A stretch of DNA of 64,000 bases from Terrimesophilobacter bigeumensis (GCF_039537265.1 NZ_BAABAE010000004.1:1-64000); one strand, 5' to 3'. Positions 17,286 through 26,066 are shown, counted from the stretch's first letter. The notes: generated from the sequence alone by a model not told the origin. Made by a program: numbers and translations.

Positions 17286-18950
17286 GTGTCTCGGATGACC
17301 CGACTAATCCTGGCGCTGGCCGTCATCATGTTCCCACTCGTGGTGGCGACCCCGGCCTCCCCGGCGTACGCCGACGAGAGCGCCTGCGCCGACTCCTACT
17401 ACGACCAGGAGAGCCTCGAGTTCTTCACCCCTGAGCTGCGGTACCTGCCGCCGCCCCTGCGAGTCGCAGCATGGGATTGCGCGGTACGCGACGCCGACCG
17501 CCCTTTCGGCCTCGACACCGGTTCCGCCGTCGAGTACACGCTCGTCTACGCCGATGTCGACTTCGACGTCGTCGTGCGGATGGCGCGCGCATTCGAGGAG
17601 CAGGGGTGGTTGACGAACTACGCCGCGATCACCTCGATCGACACCGGCGGCGGGATGCAGAACAGCGTGCTGTATTCGGCCGACCAGCTCGCCGCCCTCG
17701 ACTCGCCCCCTCTCTTCGCAGGCGGGCGGTTCGGCAACGCGGCGACGAACCGGGACATCATCAGCCTCAGCTACGCCGACGGGGACACCTACACGACGAA
17801 CGGCAGCGTATTCACCACCCCCAGCCTCGTCGTCGAGGTGGTGCTCACCGAATCGTTCGCTGGCGACGGAATAGCCGACCCGAGCGTGCTCAGTGGACTC
17901 AAATCGATCGGCGACGTCGCAGTGACTCCCACCGGCGCTGCGGCCGTCGGAGGGACCGCCGTCATCCTGACTCTCGTGATCGGGTATCCGGGCTCGCTCC
18001 TGAACTCGGTCATCGGTCCTCGATACGACCAGTTCGTCGACCGGATGCGTAAACGGCGGGCGGCACGCAGGTCGAAGGCGGTGGGTGCCGGCGGTACCAC
18101 GTCTGCGGTCCCGGACCAGGCCGGTACGGATTCCGCGGCGGCATCCGCGGTCGATACGCCTGCGCCGACCAGACTGTTCGGCTGGCTGTTCATTCCCGGC
18201 CTCCTGATCGCGTCGATCATCAGCGGATTCGTCGACCCGTCTTTCGGACTGAATGCGATGTCGGCGAGGCTGCTCGTGACGGCCTTCCTCTCGCTGCTCG
18301 TGTTCAACGTCGCCGCCTGGTCCCTCGTGAGGGTGATCATGCGCAAACGGCACCCGGATGCCGTGGCCACGGTCAAGTTCCGCTGGGGTTCGCTCATCCT
18401 GGTCACTGTCGCGGTGCTGATCGCGCGCCTCCTCGAGTTCCATCCCGGGGTCATCTTCGGGCTCGTCGCGGGGCTCGTCTTCGCCACCACCCTGTCCAAG
18501 GCGAAGAACGCGATGGTGGTCGTCCTCGGCACGGGGTTCGGGCTCGCCGTCGCACTCCTCGCCTGGGTGGGGTTCAGCCTCCTCGCGCCCATCGCAGCAG
18601 GAGCTCCGGGGAATCTGCTGCTCGTTTCGGCATCCGAGTTCTTCAGTGCCGTCACGATCGAGGGAATCGCGAGCCTCCCGCTCGCCCTCCTGCCGCTCCT
18701 GGCGCTCGACGGCCACAAGCTGTTCGACTACAACAAGTGGCTGTGGGCGCTCTGCTACCTGGTCGGGTTGCTCGCGTTCATGCTGGTCCTGCTCACCATT
18801 CCGAACTCCTGGGGCGAGATCGCCGGTGACTTCGTGCGCTGGATCGTGCTCTTCTGCGCGTTCGGCGTCGTCGCCGTCGCGGTGTGGGCCATCCACCTGG
18901 CGTTCGAGCGGCGCGAGGCCGCCGCTAAAGCGCAGAGTGTGCCCGGCTGA
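17286..18950 (+). CDS. polytopic membrane protein of unknown function with exported N-terminal domain
   Basis: A 554-residue protein. A signal peptide (residues 1-30, ending ASPAYA) leads into an extracytoplasmic domain of about 190 residues with a Cys pair (ACADSYY, WDCAVRD). A membrane segment near 215-240, a charged cytoplasmic loop and about seven further membrane helices follow. Near residue 475 the sequence LLALDGHKLFDYNKWLW resembles the LDG motif of site-2-protease-like membrane proteins, but no HExxH motif is present, so no protease activity is claimed. It may belong to the actinobacterial FGLLP-motif membrane protein group, judged from memory. The GTG is supported by a leaderless -10. 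Its 3' end overlaps the converging carbonic anhydrase gene by 26 bases. Confidence 0.75.
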   Translation: MSRMTRLILALAVIMFPLVVATPASPAYADESACADSYYDQESLEFFTPELRYLPPPLRVAAWDCAVRDADRPFGLDTGSAVEYTLVYADVDFDVVVRMARAFEEQGWLTNYAAITSIDTGGGMQNSVLYSADQLAALDSPPLFAGGRFGNAATNRDIISLSYADGDTYTTNGSVFTTPSLVVEVVLTESFAGDGIADPSVLSGLKSIGDVAVTPTGAAAVGGTAVILTLVIGYPGSLLNSVIGPRYDQFVDRMRKRRAARRSKAVGAGGTTSAVPDQAGTDSAAASAVDTPAPTRLFGWLFIPGLLIASIISGFVDPSFGLNAMSARLLVTAFLSLLVFNVAAWSLVRVIMRKRHPDAVATVKFRWGSLILVTVAVLIARLLEFHPGVIFGLVAGLVFATTLSKAKNAMVVVLGTGFGLAVALLAWVGFSLLAPIAAGAPGNLLLVSASEFFSAVTIEGIASLPLALLPLLALDGHKLFDYNKWLWALCYLVGLLAFMLVLLTIPNSWGEIAGDFVRWIVLFCAFGVVAVAVWAIHLAFERREAAAKAQSVPG

Positions 18951-19443
18951 GCTCCACGTAGTGATCGGCGTTGGCGCGGATGCCGGCGAGCTCGTCATCG
19001 CTGAGCTCGCGACGGACCTTGGCCGGCACGCCCGCGACGAGGGAGCGCGGCGGAACGACCGTGCCCTCGAGCACGACAGCGCCCCCTGCGACGAGTGAGC
19101 CGGCACCGATCGTCGCGCCGTTCATGACCGTCGCGTGCATGCCGACGAGGCAGTCGTCCTCGATCGTGCAGCCGTGAACGACCGCGCCGTGGCCGACGCT
19201 CACACCGGAACCGATCGTCGTCGGCATGCCCGTGTCGCAGTGGACGACGACGTTGTCCTGAAGGTTGCTGCGGGCGCCGAGCACGATCGCATCCGTGTCG
19301 CCGCGCAGGACGGCGCCGTAGAACACGCTCGACTCCGGACCGAGCGTGACCTGGCCGACGAGGGTGGCATTGGGGGCGACCCACGCGGTCGCGTCGACAT
19401 CCGGCGTGTTCCCACCGAAACTGCGAATCAAGGGAGTCGTCAT
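18925..19443 (-). CDS. gamma-carbonic anhydrase-like protein (left-handed beta-helix)
   Basis: A 172-residue hexapeptide-repeat protein of the gamma-carbonic anhydrase/YrdA/PaaY family. The three zinc-binding histidines have the standard spacing: His68 (VVVHCD), His85 (VGHGAVVH) and His90. Repeats such as IGSGVSVGHG and IGAGSLVAGG build the beta-helix, and the C-terminal helix (ELSDDELAGIRAN) completes the fold. Carbonic anhydrase activity is possible but not assured in this family. The ATG at 19441-19443 has TAACGT six bases upstream on the minus strand. The 3' end overlaps the membrane protein gene on the other strand. Confidence 0.88.
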   Translation of the reverse strand: MTTPLIRSFGGNTPDVDATAWVAPNATLVGQVTLGPESSVFYGAVLRGDTDAIVLGARSNLQDNVVVHCDTGMPTTIGSGVSVGHGAVVHGCTIEDDCLVGMHATVMNGATIGAGSLVAGGAVVLEGTVVPPRSLVAGVPAKVRRELSDDELAGIRANADHYVELSRAHSAL

Positions 19444-19449
19444 GCTTCC

Positions 19450-19455
19450 ACGTTA
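19450..19455 (-). promoter_or_regulatory. -10 element (TAACGT) of leaderless carbonic anhydrase gene
   Basis: On the minus strand TAACGT is followed by ggaagc and the ATG at 19443. Confidence 0.6.
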
Positions 19456-19496
19456 GGCGGGTTCGGATGTTCCCGCATCAGTGCGCCCTGTGCCCA

Positions 19497-19550
19497 TCGG
19501 CGCTGCAGCTATGGGCGCTGCATCTCATGGGCGCTGCATCTCATCGGCGC
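19497..19550. repeat. 15-16-bp tandem repeat, about 3.5 copies
   Basis: Units of the type ATGGGCGCTGCATCTC follow each other from 19497, the middle two being identical. The last, partial unit runs into the stop codon of the oxidoreductase gene at 19541. It sits between the minus-strand oxidoreductase and the carbonic anhydrase promoter. Confidence 0.75.
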
Positions 19551-20419
19551 AGACGGCCGGCCACCTCGACCAGAACGTCTTCGCTGCCCGCGTAGATGCC
19601 GTCGGTGCGCGGCCAGTGGGTGACGACATCCGTGAAGCCGAGCTCTGCCGCGCGCCCGACGGCATCGTCCCAGGCGCCCACGCTCGTGAGCGCGTAGCTT
19701 TGGGAGTCGAGATTGAGGTAGCGGTCGAGAGAGGCGGAGTCCCGTCCACGGTCGGCGAGGACGTCGTCGAGCCGATGCGAGACCTCGGCGACCGACCGCC
19801 ACCAGGCATCCGGTGTCTCCGACTCGCGGCCCAGCGTGACCCAGCCGTCCGCGAGTTCCGCGACGAGCTGCAGGCCCTTCGGCCCGTCGGCAGCGACGAT
19901 GAACGGCATGCGCGGATGCTGGGCGGGCGTGCCCACCATCCTCGCCTCGTGCGCGGTGAACCATTCGCCGTCGAAACTGATGCCTCCGCTGCCCGGCGCC
20001 TCGAAGCGCAGGAGCGCGTCGAGGCCTCGCACGAACTCGACGAATCGTTCGTGGCGTTCGCGGCCGGTGAGCTGCTCCTGCCCGAGCACGAACGCGTCGA
20101 ACCCGGTGCCGCCAGAGCCCACCCCGAGCAGGAAGCGGCCGCCTGAGACGTCATCGAGTGTCGCGAGATCCTTCGCGAACGGCACCGGATGCCGGAAGTT
20201 CGGCGAGGACACGAACGTGCCGAGCCGGATGGTGGACGTCACGGCGGCCGCCGCGGTGAGGGTCGGAATCGTGGCGCCCCATGGCTGGTCGGCGAGGCTG
20301 CGCCAGGACAGGTGGTCGTAGGTCCAGGCGTGGTCGAAGCCGAGCTCTTCGGCCTGCTGCCAGGTGTGTCGGGCCTCGGCCCATGGTTGCTGGGGGAGGA
20401 TGACGATGCCGTGCCGCAT
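19541..20419 (-). CDS. luciferase-like (LLM) oxidoreductase
   Basis: A 292-residue luciferase-like flavin or F420-dependent oxidoreductase of unknown substrate. It has the usual N-terminal barrel start (HGIVILPQQPW), FDHAWTYDHLSW near residue 30, RLGTFVSSPNFRHP near 65, and the GGRFLLGVGSGGTGFD loop near 95. The C-terminal half has PFIVAADGPKGLQL. The start is supported by TAGGGT six bases before the ATG on the minus strand. It is transcribed divergently from ffh and is not obviously in an operon. It is one of three LLM genes in the window and is not closely similar to the other two by eye. Confidence 0.85.
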   Translation of the reverse strand: MRHGIVILPQQPWAEARHTWQQAEELGFDHAWTYDHLSWRSLADQPWGATIPTLTAAAAVTSTIRLGTFVSSPNFRHPVPFAKDLATLDDVSGGRFLLGVGSGGTGFDAFVLGQEQLTGRERHERFVEFVRGLDALLRFEAPGSGGISFDGEWFTAHEARMVGTPAQHPRMPFIVAADGPKGLQLVAELADGWVTLGRESETPDAWWRSVAEVSHRLDDVLADRGRDSASLDRYLNLDSQSYALTSVGAWDDAVGRAAELGFTDVVTHWPRTDGIYAGSEDVLVEVAGRLRR

Positions 20420-20425
20420 GCGGCA

Positions 20426-20431
20426 ACCCTA
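20426..20431 (-). promoter_or_regulatory. -10 element (TAGGGT) of leaderless LLM gene
   Basis: On the minus strand TAGGGT, tgccgc, then the ATG at 20419. Confidence 0.6.
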
Positions 20432-20570
20432 GCGACGATCCCCGACATGGTTCTGCCGAACGGCACCAACTCAGCGTGCAGGCCGGTTCGCCCTTTTCTG
20501 CCCATCACGCCGGATTGATCGTGGTCCGGTACCGGCCATCCTGTGGCGGAGAAGCCCGGACCTTCTCGAT

Positions 20571-20576
20571 TAAGCT
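20571..20576 (+). promoter_or_regulatory. -10 element (TAAGCT) of ffh
   Basis: TAAGCT lies nine bases before the ffh ATG. The transcript would carry a leader of only two or three bases, so initiation is close to leaderless. Confidence 0.5.
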
Positions 20577-20585
20577 AGGGGCACC

Positions 20586-22142
20586 ATGGCCACCTTCGGA
20601 AACCTCACCGACCGCCTCGCCGACGCCTTCAAGAAACTGCGCGGCAAGGGCAAGCTGACCCCTGCCGATGTCGACGGAACCGTCCGCGAGATCCGTCGTG
20701 CCCTGCTCGACGCGGATGTCGCCCTCGACGTCGTCAAAGACTTCACCGGCAGGGTGCGCGAGCGCGCCCTCGGCGATGAGGTCAGCAAGGCCCTCAACCC
20801 CGCCCAGCAGGTCGTGCAGATCGTCAACGACGAGCTCGTCACGATCCTCGGCGGCCAGCAGCGCCGACTCGAGTTCGCCAAGAACCCGCCCACCGTCATC
20901 ATGCTCGCCGGCCTGCAGGGTGCCGGAAAGACGACCCTCGCCGGCAAGCTCGCGAAATGGCTCGCCGGAGAAGGTCACACGCCGCTTCTCGTCGCCGCGG
21001 ACCTCCAACGCCCGAACGCCGTGACCCAGCTTCAGGTGGTGGGCGAGCAGGCCGGCGTGCCGGTCTGGGCGCCGGAGCCGGGGAATGGGGTCGGTAACCC
21101 GGTCAAGGTGGCCAAAGACGGTGTCAAGGAGGCCCAGCGCCGCCAGTACGACACGGTCATCGTCGACACGGCCGGTCGTCTCGGCGTCGATGCGGAACTC
21201 ATGAAGCAGGCCTCCGACATCCGCAAGGCGATCGACCCCGACGAGGTGCTCTTCGTCATCGACGCGATGATCGGGCAGGATGCCGTCACGACCGCCAAGG
21301 CCTTCCAGGACGGCGTCGACTTCACGGGCGTCGTTCTGACGAAGCTCGATGGCGACGCGCGCGGTGGTGCTGCGCTCTCGGTCGCCTCGGTCACCGGTCG
21401 GCCGATCATGTTCGCGAGCACGGGGGAGGGGCTCGACGATTTCGAGCCGTTCCATCCCGACCGGATGGCGAGCCGCATCCTGGACCTCGGCGACATCCTC
21501 ACGCTCATCGAGCAGGCGCAGAAGACCTTCGACGAGGAGGAGGCGCGCAAGACCGCGGAGAAGTTCGCGACCGACACCTTCACGCTCGAGGACTTCCTCT
21601 CCCAGATGCAGCAGCTCAAGAACATGGGCTCGATCAAGAACATGCTCGGGATGCTGCCCGGCGCCAAGGGCATGCGCCAGCAGCTGGACAACTTCGACGA
21701 GCGCGAGATCACTCGCACGGAGGCGATCATCCAGTCGATGACGCCCACCGAGCGCCGGCAGCCCAGGCTTCTCAACGGTTCACGGCGCCTGCGCATCGCG
21801 AAGGGTTCGGGGATGACGGTGACCGAGGTCAACGCCCTCGTGAACCGTTTCGAGCAGGCCGCGAAGATGATGAAGACCGTCGCGAAGGGCGGCGTTCCCC
21901 AGGTACCGGGTATGGGGCCGATCCCCGGCGCGGGATACTCCGGGGGCGCACGCAAGCAGCAGAAGAAGAAGGGCTCGAGGTCGGGCAACCCGGCGAAGCG
22001 TGCCGCAGAGGATGCCGCGCTCGCGGCGGGTGCGAAGCCGACGGTCGCCGCCGGCTCGGGTTTCGGCCTCGGAGGCGCCGCCGCGAAGGGGGCGCCCAGC
22101 GAGGAGGAACTCGCCGCACTGCAGAAGTTCCTCGGCCGCTGA
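20586..22142 (+). CDS. ffh: signal recognition particle protein Ffh
   Basis: A 518-residue SRP54 GTPase that binds 4.5S RNA and nascent signal peptides. The N-domain (FGNLTDRLADAFKKLRG) is followed by the G-domain with GLQGAGKTTLAGKLA (near residue 107), AADLQRPNAV, DTAGRLGVD and TKLDGDARGGAALS. The methionine-rich M-domain starts near residue 325 and contains GSIKNMLGMLPG and the SRRLRIAKGSGM RNA-binding helix. A C-terminal tail of about 60 residues is rich in Lys, Gly and Ala (KQQKKKGSRSGNPAKRA) and ends in a short acidic helix. The 4.5S RNA gene is not in this window. Confidence 0.96.
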   Translation: MATFGNLTDRLADAFKKLRGKGKLTPADVDGTVREIRRALLDADVALDVVKDFTGRVRERALGDEVSKALNPAQQVVQIVNDELVTILGGQQRRLEFAKNPPTVIMLAGLQGAGKTTLAGKLAKWLAGEGHTPLLVAADLQRPNAVTQLQVVGEQAGVPVWAPEPGNGVGNPVKVAKDGVKEAQRRQYDTVIVDTAGRLGVDAELMKQASDIRKAIDPDEVLFVIDAMIGQDAVTTAKAFQDGVDFTGVVLTKLDGDARGGAALSVASVTGRPIMFASTGEGLDDFEPFHPDRMASRILDLGDILTLIEQAQKTFDEEEARKTAEKFATDTFTLEDFLSQMQQLKNMGSIKNMLGMLPGAKGMRQQLDNFDEREITRTEAIIQSMTPTERRQPRLLNGSRRLRIAKGSGMTVTEVNALVNRFEQAAKMMKTVAKGGVPQVPGMGPIPGAGYSGGARKQQKKKGSRSGNPAKRAAEDAALAAGAKPTVAAGSGFGLGGAAAKGAPSEEELAALQKFLGR

Positions 22143-22216
22143 TCCGCCCCGATTCCCCTCCGGCGCGACGAGTGGCGGGTGCGAAACGTTGGGTGGCGGC
22201 ATCCGGAACCCTCTGG

Positions 22217-22222
22217 CAGCGT
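22217..22222 (+). promoter_or_regulatory. possible -10 (CAGCGT) deciding the lipoprotein start
   Basis: CAGCGT, six bases (ggaggc), then the ATG at 22229. The GGAGG here is only one base from the ATG, too close to act as a ribosome site, so a leaderless start explains the spacing better. Confidence 0.4.
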
Positions 22223-22228
22223 GGAGGC

Positions 22229-23140
22229 ATGACGCGATTCGGCATGCCCGCACTGGACCGGCCCGGCCTGGTCCGACCGGCCCTGTCACTCCCTCTGCTG
22301 GCCGGACTGCTCCTGCTGACCGGATGCGCGGGCCAGCAGCCCGGCGGCCCCAGCGGTCCGAACCCCGACGCTCCGCCCATGATCGGCACCCCCGCGGACG
22401 GCGAATCCGAGGCGATCGGTCTCGTGAACCTCTGGCGGGTGACCGGTGCCGAGGGGGAGACCGACCCGACCTGGCTGCGCCTCGACGCGGGAGAGTTCCA
22501 GCTCTGGCGCGACTGCGGCATGATCATGGGTTCCTGGCGCGCGAGCGATTCCCTCCTCATCGCCGCACCGTTCGGTGGGATGGGCGACTGCGTCACGAAC
22601 ACGATGCCGAAGGTCGACTGGCTCGAGAGCGTCACCGGCTTCAAGATCTCGCCGGACGGCTACTACCTCATCGACCCTTCGGGCGCGACCGTAGCCTCCC
22701 TCTCGATCGATGGCGCCCCGGAGCCGATCCCGACCGCCGCCGAGTTCTACGCGCAACCGCCCGAGCTCACCGACCAGGTTCGCGAATACTTCCACGCTGC
22801 GGCCACCCTGCCGGCCGGCCTGACCCCGGCGACGGATGCCGCCCTCGAGGGCAAGTGGATCCCGGTCGCCTACGCGGTCTCCACCGACCCGCACGTGCTG
22901 TTCGAGGCAGGCGGCACCTGGACCGGCTCCGACGGATGCAACGGCGGCCAGGGCCGCTGGGCCGTCGGGGAGGATGGCGAGTTCCTGGCGACCTCCGGCC
23001 CGTCGACGCTCATCGCCTGCGAGGGCGCGCCCGTGCCGTCCTGGGTGGGACAGGCCGCCTCGGCCGGAATCAACGCCGACGGCTGGCTGTTGCTCTTCGA
23101 CACCGCGGGCAACGAGGTCGGGCGTCTCGAGCGCGGGTGA
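22229..23140 (+). CDS. putative lipoprotein of unknown function
   Basis: A 303-residue exported protein. The N-terminal signal (PALSLPLLAGLLLL) ends in a lipobox LTGC with the acylated Cys near residue 32. The mature part has two related halves: WRVTGAEGETDPTWLRLDAGEFQLWRDCG near 55 and a later GKWIPVAY...GGTWTGSDGCNGGQGRW near 215. Both resemble META/heat-shock-HslJ-like lipid-anchored domains, by eye only. Cys residues in each half may pair. The start at 22229 is supported by the leaderless-type -10 and by a normal signal peptide length; a GTG at 22172 is the alternative. It stands alone between ffh and an oxidoreductase. Confidence 0.75.
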   Translation: MTRFGMPALDRPGLVRPALSLPLLAGLLLLTGCAGQQPGGPSGPNPDAPPMIGTPADGESEAIGLVNLWRVTGAEGETDPTWLRLDAGEFQLWRDCGMIMGSWRASDSLLIAAPFGGMGDCVTNTMPKVDWLESVTGFKISPDGYYLIDPSGATVASLSIDGAPEPIPTAAEFYAQPPELTDQVREYFHAAATLPAGLTPATDAALEGKWIPVAYAVSTDPHVLFEAGGTWTGSDGCNGGQGRWAVGEDGEFLATSGPSTLIACEGAPVPSWVGQAASAGINADGWLLLFDTAGNEVGRLERG

Positions 23141-23163
23141 CGCATCATCCCGGCCACGCCGCA

Positions 23164-23169
23164 TAGTCT
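23164..23169 (+). promoter_or_regulatory. -10 element (TAGTCT) of leaderless LLM gene
   Basis: TAGTCT, six bases, then the ATG at 23176. Confidence 0.65.
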
Positions 23170-23175
23170 GATCGG

Positions 23176-24006
23176 ATGACCACGAACCGTCCGCTGCGCC
23201 TCGGCGTGCAGATCGCCCCCCAGCACGCCACCTATCGGAACATCAGGGACACGGTGTCGGCGTGCGAGGAGCTCGGCGTCGACATCGTGTTCAACTGGGA
23301 CCACTTCTTCCCGCTGGACGGCGAGCCGGATGGGCTGCACTTCGAGGCATGGACGATGCTCGCCGCCATCGCGGAGCAGACCACGGGGGTCGAGCTCGGC
23401 TGCCTCGTCAACTGCAATGCGTATCGGAATCCGAGTCTCCAGGCTGACATGGCCCGCACGATCGACCACATCAGCGCCGGCTCGAACGGCGGGGTCGGCC
23501 GGTTCATCTTCGGCACGGGATCCGGCTGGTTCGAGCGCGACTTCGACGAGTACGGTTACGACTTCGGGACGAAGGGGTCGCGGCTCGATGCACTCGCCCG
23601 TGACCTGCCCGTCATCCGGGATCGCTGGACGAAACTGAACCCCGCACCGACCCGGGACATCCCGATTCTCATCGGCGGGGGAGGCGAGAGGAAGACGCTG
23701 CGCATCGTCGCCGAGCACGCCGACATCTGGCACAGCTTCAGCGACGCGGAGACCCTCGAACGCAAGCTCGGCGTCCTCGCCGCGCACGGGGCGGATGTCG
23801 GGCGCGACACGAGCGAGATCGAACTGTCGACCGAGATCCGCCAGCGCACGCACGAGGAGGCGGACGAGCTCGTGAGCCTCGGCGTCACGATGTTCACCCT
23901 CGGTCTGCGGGGGCCGGATTTCGATCTCGAGAAGGTGCGCGACTGGCTCGCCTGGCGGGACCAGCACCGGCGTTCGAGGCTCGAGGGCGCACTGCCGACG
24001 GGGTGA
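23176..24006 (+). CDS. luciferase-like (LLM) F420-type oxidoreductase
   Basis: A 276-residue luciferase-like oxidoreductase, in the shorter class usually assigned to F420-dependent enzymes. The barrel starts LRLGVQIAPQHA. DIVFNWDHFFPLDG near residue 38 matches the family's DH motif. GRFIFGTGSGWFERDFDEYG near 110 is the cofactor-side loop, and PILIGGGGERKTLRIVAEHAD near 160 is the most conserved family block. Substrate unknown. The ATG is preceded by a perfect leaderless -10. It lies alone between a lipoprotein gene and an exporter gene that has its own promoter. Confidence 0.87.
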   Translation: MTTNRPLRLGVQIAPQHATYRNIRDTVSACEELGVDIVFNWDHFFPLDGEPDGLHFEAWTMLAAIAEQTTGVELGCLVNCNAYRNPSLQADMARTIDHISAGSNGGVGRFIFGTGSGWFERDFDEYGYDFGTKGSRLDALARDLPVIRDRWTKLNPAPTRDIPILIGGGGERKTLRIVAEHADIWHSFSDAETLERKLGVLAAHGADVGRDTSEIELSTEIRQRTHEEADELVSLGVTMFTLGLRGPDFDLEKVRDWLAWRDQHRRSRLEGALPTG

Positions 24007-24085
24007 CGGCAGCGGTTTAGCGCCAACCTTCCCGCACGGACTGCCAGCGCTATCTCCACGGCGTTCGGATGTCGTCGGTTCCGCG

Positions 24086-24091
24086 TAGCGT
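24086..24091 (+). promoter_or_regulatory. -10 element (TAGCGT) of leaderless DMT exporter gene
   Basis: TAGCGT, gagggg, then the GTG at 24098. Confidence 0.6.
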
Positions 24092-24097
24092 GAGGGG

Positions 24098-25081
24098 GTG
24101 AACGCACCCTCCCGCACCACCGCCATGACGCCCATGGTCGTCGTCGCCATCGTCGTGACCGTCATCGCGTGGGCGAGCGCCTTCGTCGTGATCCGGGGGG
24201 TCGGGCCGTACATCGGTGGTGGTGAGCTCGCGCTCGGTCGCCTGCTCGTCGGCACGGCGCTCCTGTCCCTCCTGCTCATCCGGCGGCCGTGGGTTCGCCC
24301 GACGGGGCGGGAGTGGCTGCTGATTCTCCTGTTCGGCGTGGCCTGGTTCGGCGCCTACAACGTGACCCTCAACATCGCCGAGCACACGCTCGACGCCGGG
24401 ACGACCTCGATGATCGTCAACATCGGCCCGATTCTCATCGCCCTCGGCGCCGGGGTCTTCCTCGGCGAAGGGGTGCCGAAGTGGCTCGCGATCGGCGCTG
24501 GTATCGCCTTCGGCGGGGTCGTGCTCATCGGGGTCGGCACGGGTGCGGCCGGTCTGAGCAGCGGTGCGGAAGCAGACACCGGCGGCGTCGGCATCCTGTG
24601 GGCGCTCACCGCCGCCGTCACGTACACGATCGGGGTGCTCTGCCAGAAGCGCATCATGCGCCGGATTCCGGCGACCCAGGTGACCTGGCTGGGCTGCGCG
24701 ATCGGCGTCGTCGTCTGCCTCCCCTTCGCCGGCAGCCTCCTGGCCCAGCTCCAGGCCGCGCCGCCCAGCGCCATTCTTGGGATCCTCTACCTCGGGGCCA
24801 TCCCAACCTCCCTCGCCTTCACCACCTGGGGCTACGCGCTCTCGAGGCTTCCGGCCGGGCAACTGGGCGTGACCACCTACGTCGTTCCCGCCATCGTCGT
24901 GCTGATGGGCTGGCTTGCGTTCGGCGAGATTCCCACGCTTCTCGCGATCATCGGCGGTGTCATCTGCCTCGTGGGTGTCGCGGTCTCGCGCCGCAGGGTG
25001 CCGGATGTCGTGGTCGCCGCATCCGCCGGGCCTGCCTCTGCGCCCTCGGTTCCCGCCGCGCCCCAAAATCTGTCACAATAG
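24098..25081 (+). CDS. EamA/DMT family transporter
   Basis: A 327-residue membrane protein with ten hydrophobic segments arranged as two EamA repeats (about residues 10-145 and 165-305). Both repeats have the family features, for example WASAFVVIRGVGPYIGGGELALGR at the start and AIPTSLAFTTWGYALSRLPAG in the second half. Members export amino acids or other small metabolites; the substrate is not predictable. Start supported by a leaderless -10. The promoter of rpsP seems to lie at the very end of this gene (CACAATAGACA, 25074 onward). Confidence 0.85.
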   Translation: MNAPSRTTAMTPMVVVAIVVTVIAWASAFVVIRGVGPYIGGGELALGRLLVGTALLSLLLIRRPWVRPTGREWLLILLFGVAWFGAYNVTLNIAEHTLDAGTTSMIVNIGPILIALGAGVFLGEGVPKWLAIGAGIAFGGVVLIGVGTGAAGLSSGAEADTGGVGILWALTAAVTYTIGVLCQKRIMRRIPATQVTWLGCAIGVVVCLPFAGSLLAQLQAAPPSAILGILYLGAIPTSLAFTTWGYALSRLPAGQLGVTTYVVPAIVVLMGWLAFGEIPTLLAIIGGVICLVGVAVSRRRVPDVVVAASAGPASAPSVPAAPQNLSQ

Positions 25082-25206
25082 ACAGTCGAGTCCCGGCCAA
25101 CCCGACCCTCTATCGGTTGCCGTGGAATCCATCAGAGCTTTCGCCGCGTGTGCCCCCACGCCCACGGTCGGCAGTTCGCCCTCATACAAGAAATCTACGG
25201 AGAATT

Positions 25207-25827
25207 GTGGCTGTAAAGATTCGTTTGAAGCGTCTGGGCAAGATCCGCGCTCCTTATTACCGCATCGTTGTCGCCGACTCGCGCACCAAGCGCGACGGCC
25301 GCGTCATCGAGGAGATCGGCAAGTACCACCCCACCGAGGAGCCCTCGGTCATCGAGATCAAGTCCGATCGTGCCCAGTACTGGCTGAGCGTCGGCGCGCA
25401 GCCGACCGAGCAGGTCATGGCGCTCCTGAAGCTCACGGGCGACTGGGGCACCTTCAAGGGTGAGAAGGGTGCCACGAGCACCGTGCGCACCGCCGAGGCC
25501 AAGGTCGAGTTCCAGGCCGACGAGAAGAAGAAGCCGGTTCTGCGCCCGAAGACCGAGAAGGTCGCCGAGGACAAGGCGGAGAAGGCCCCGTCCAAGGCCG
25601 ACAAGGCCGAGGACGCCGCGCCCGCCGAGGAGTCCGCGCCCGCCGAGGCTGCTGCCGAAGCTCCTGCTGAGGCTCCCGCAGAAGAGTCGGCTCCCGCCGC
25701 CGAGAAGCCCGCCGAGGACGCACCCGCCGCGGCTTCCGATGAGCCCGCGACCGAGGCTGCAGCCGACGCTTCTGCTGACGATGCCGGGGCCGACGGCGCT
25801 GCGGCCGACGACGCCGGCAAGGCGTAG
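25207..25827 (+). CDS. rpsP: 30S ribosomal protein S16 with long acidic Ala/Pro/Glu tail
   Basis: The first 80-90 residues are a standard S16 (AVKIRLKRLGKIRAPYYRIV, SRTKRDGRVIEEIGKYHP), a small-subunit assembly protein. The protein then continues to 206 residues with a low-complexity tail of Ala, Pro, Glu and Asp (AEESAPAEAAAEAPAEAPA and similar), probably disordered and negatively charged. Such tails on S16 occur in actinobacteria; the role is unknown. The GTG at 25207 has GGAG four bases upstream, and a leader of about 115 bases precedes it. It heads the rpsP-khpA-rimM-trmD operon, and khpA starts two bases after the stop. Confidence 0.95.
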   Translation: MAVKIRLKRLGKIRAPYYRIVVADSRTKRDGRVIEEIGKYHPTEEPSVIEIKSDRAQYWLSVGAQPTEQVMALLKLTGDWGTFKGEKGATSTVRTAEAKVEFQADEKKKPVLRPKTEKVAEDKAEKAPSKADKAEDAAPAEESAPAEAAAEAPAEAPAEESAPAAEKPAEDAPAAASDEPATEAAADASADDAGADGAAADDAGKA

Positions 25828-25829
25828 CA

Positions 25830-26066
25830 GTGCTCGCTGCAGCCCTCGAGCACCTCGTCAAGGGGATCGTCGATCACCCGGACGAGGTGCAGGTCCTCGC
25901 GAAGAACTCGCCGCGCGGTGAAGTTCTCGAGGTGCGCGTGCACCCCGAGGACCTCGGTCGCGTCATCGGCAGGGCCGGTCGCACCGCCAAGGCGCTGCGC
26001 ACCCTCGTGTCGGCGCTCGCCGATGGCCGCAAGGTGCGCGTGGACGTGGTGGACACCGATTTCTAG
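25830..26066 (+). CDS. khpA: KH-domain RNA-binding protein KhpA
   Basis: A 78-residue protein consisting of one KH domain, with the GRVIGRAGRTAKALRTLV helix-GxxG-helix near residues 44-61. KhpA homologues bind RNA, often with KhpB/Jag, and influence cell division and ribosome-related processes. The GTG lies two bases after the rpsP stop. It is embedded between rpsP and rimM, as in most Gram-positive bacteria, and its stop overlaps the probable rimM start. Confidence 0.92.
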   Translation: MLAAALEHLVKGIVDHPDEVQVLAKNSPRGEVLEVRVHPEDLGRVIGRAGRTAKALRTLVSALADGRKVRVDVVDTDF

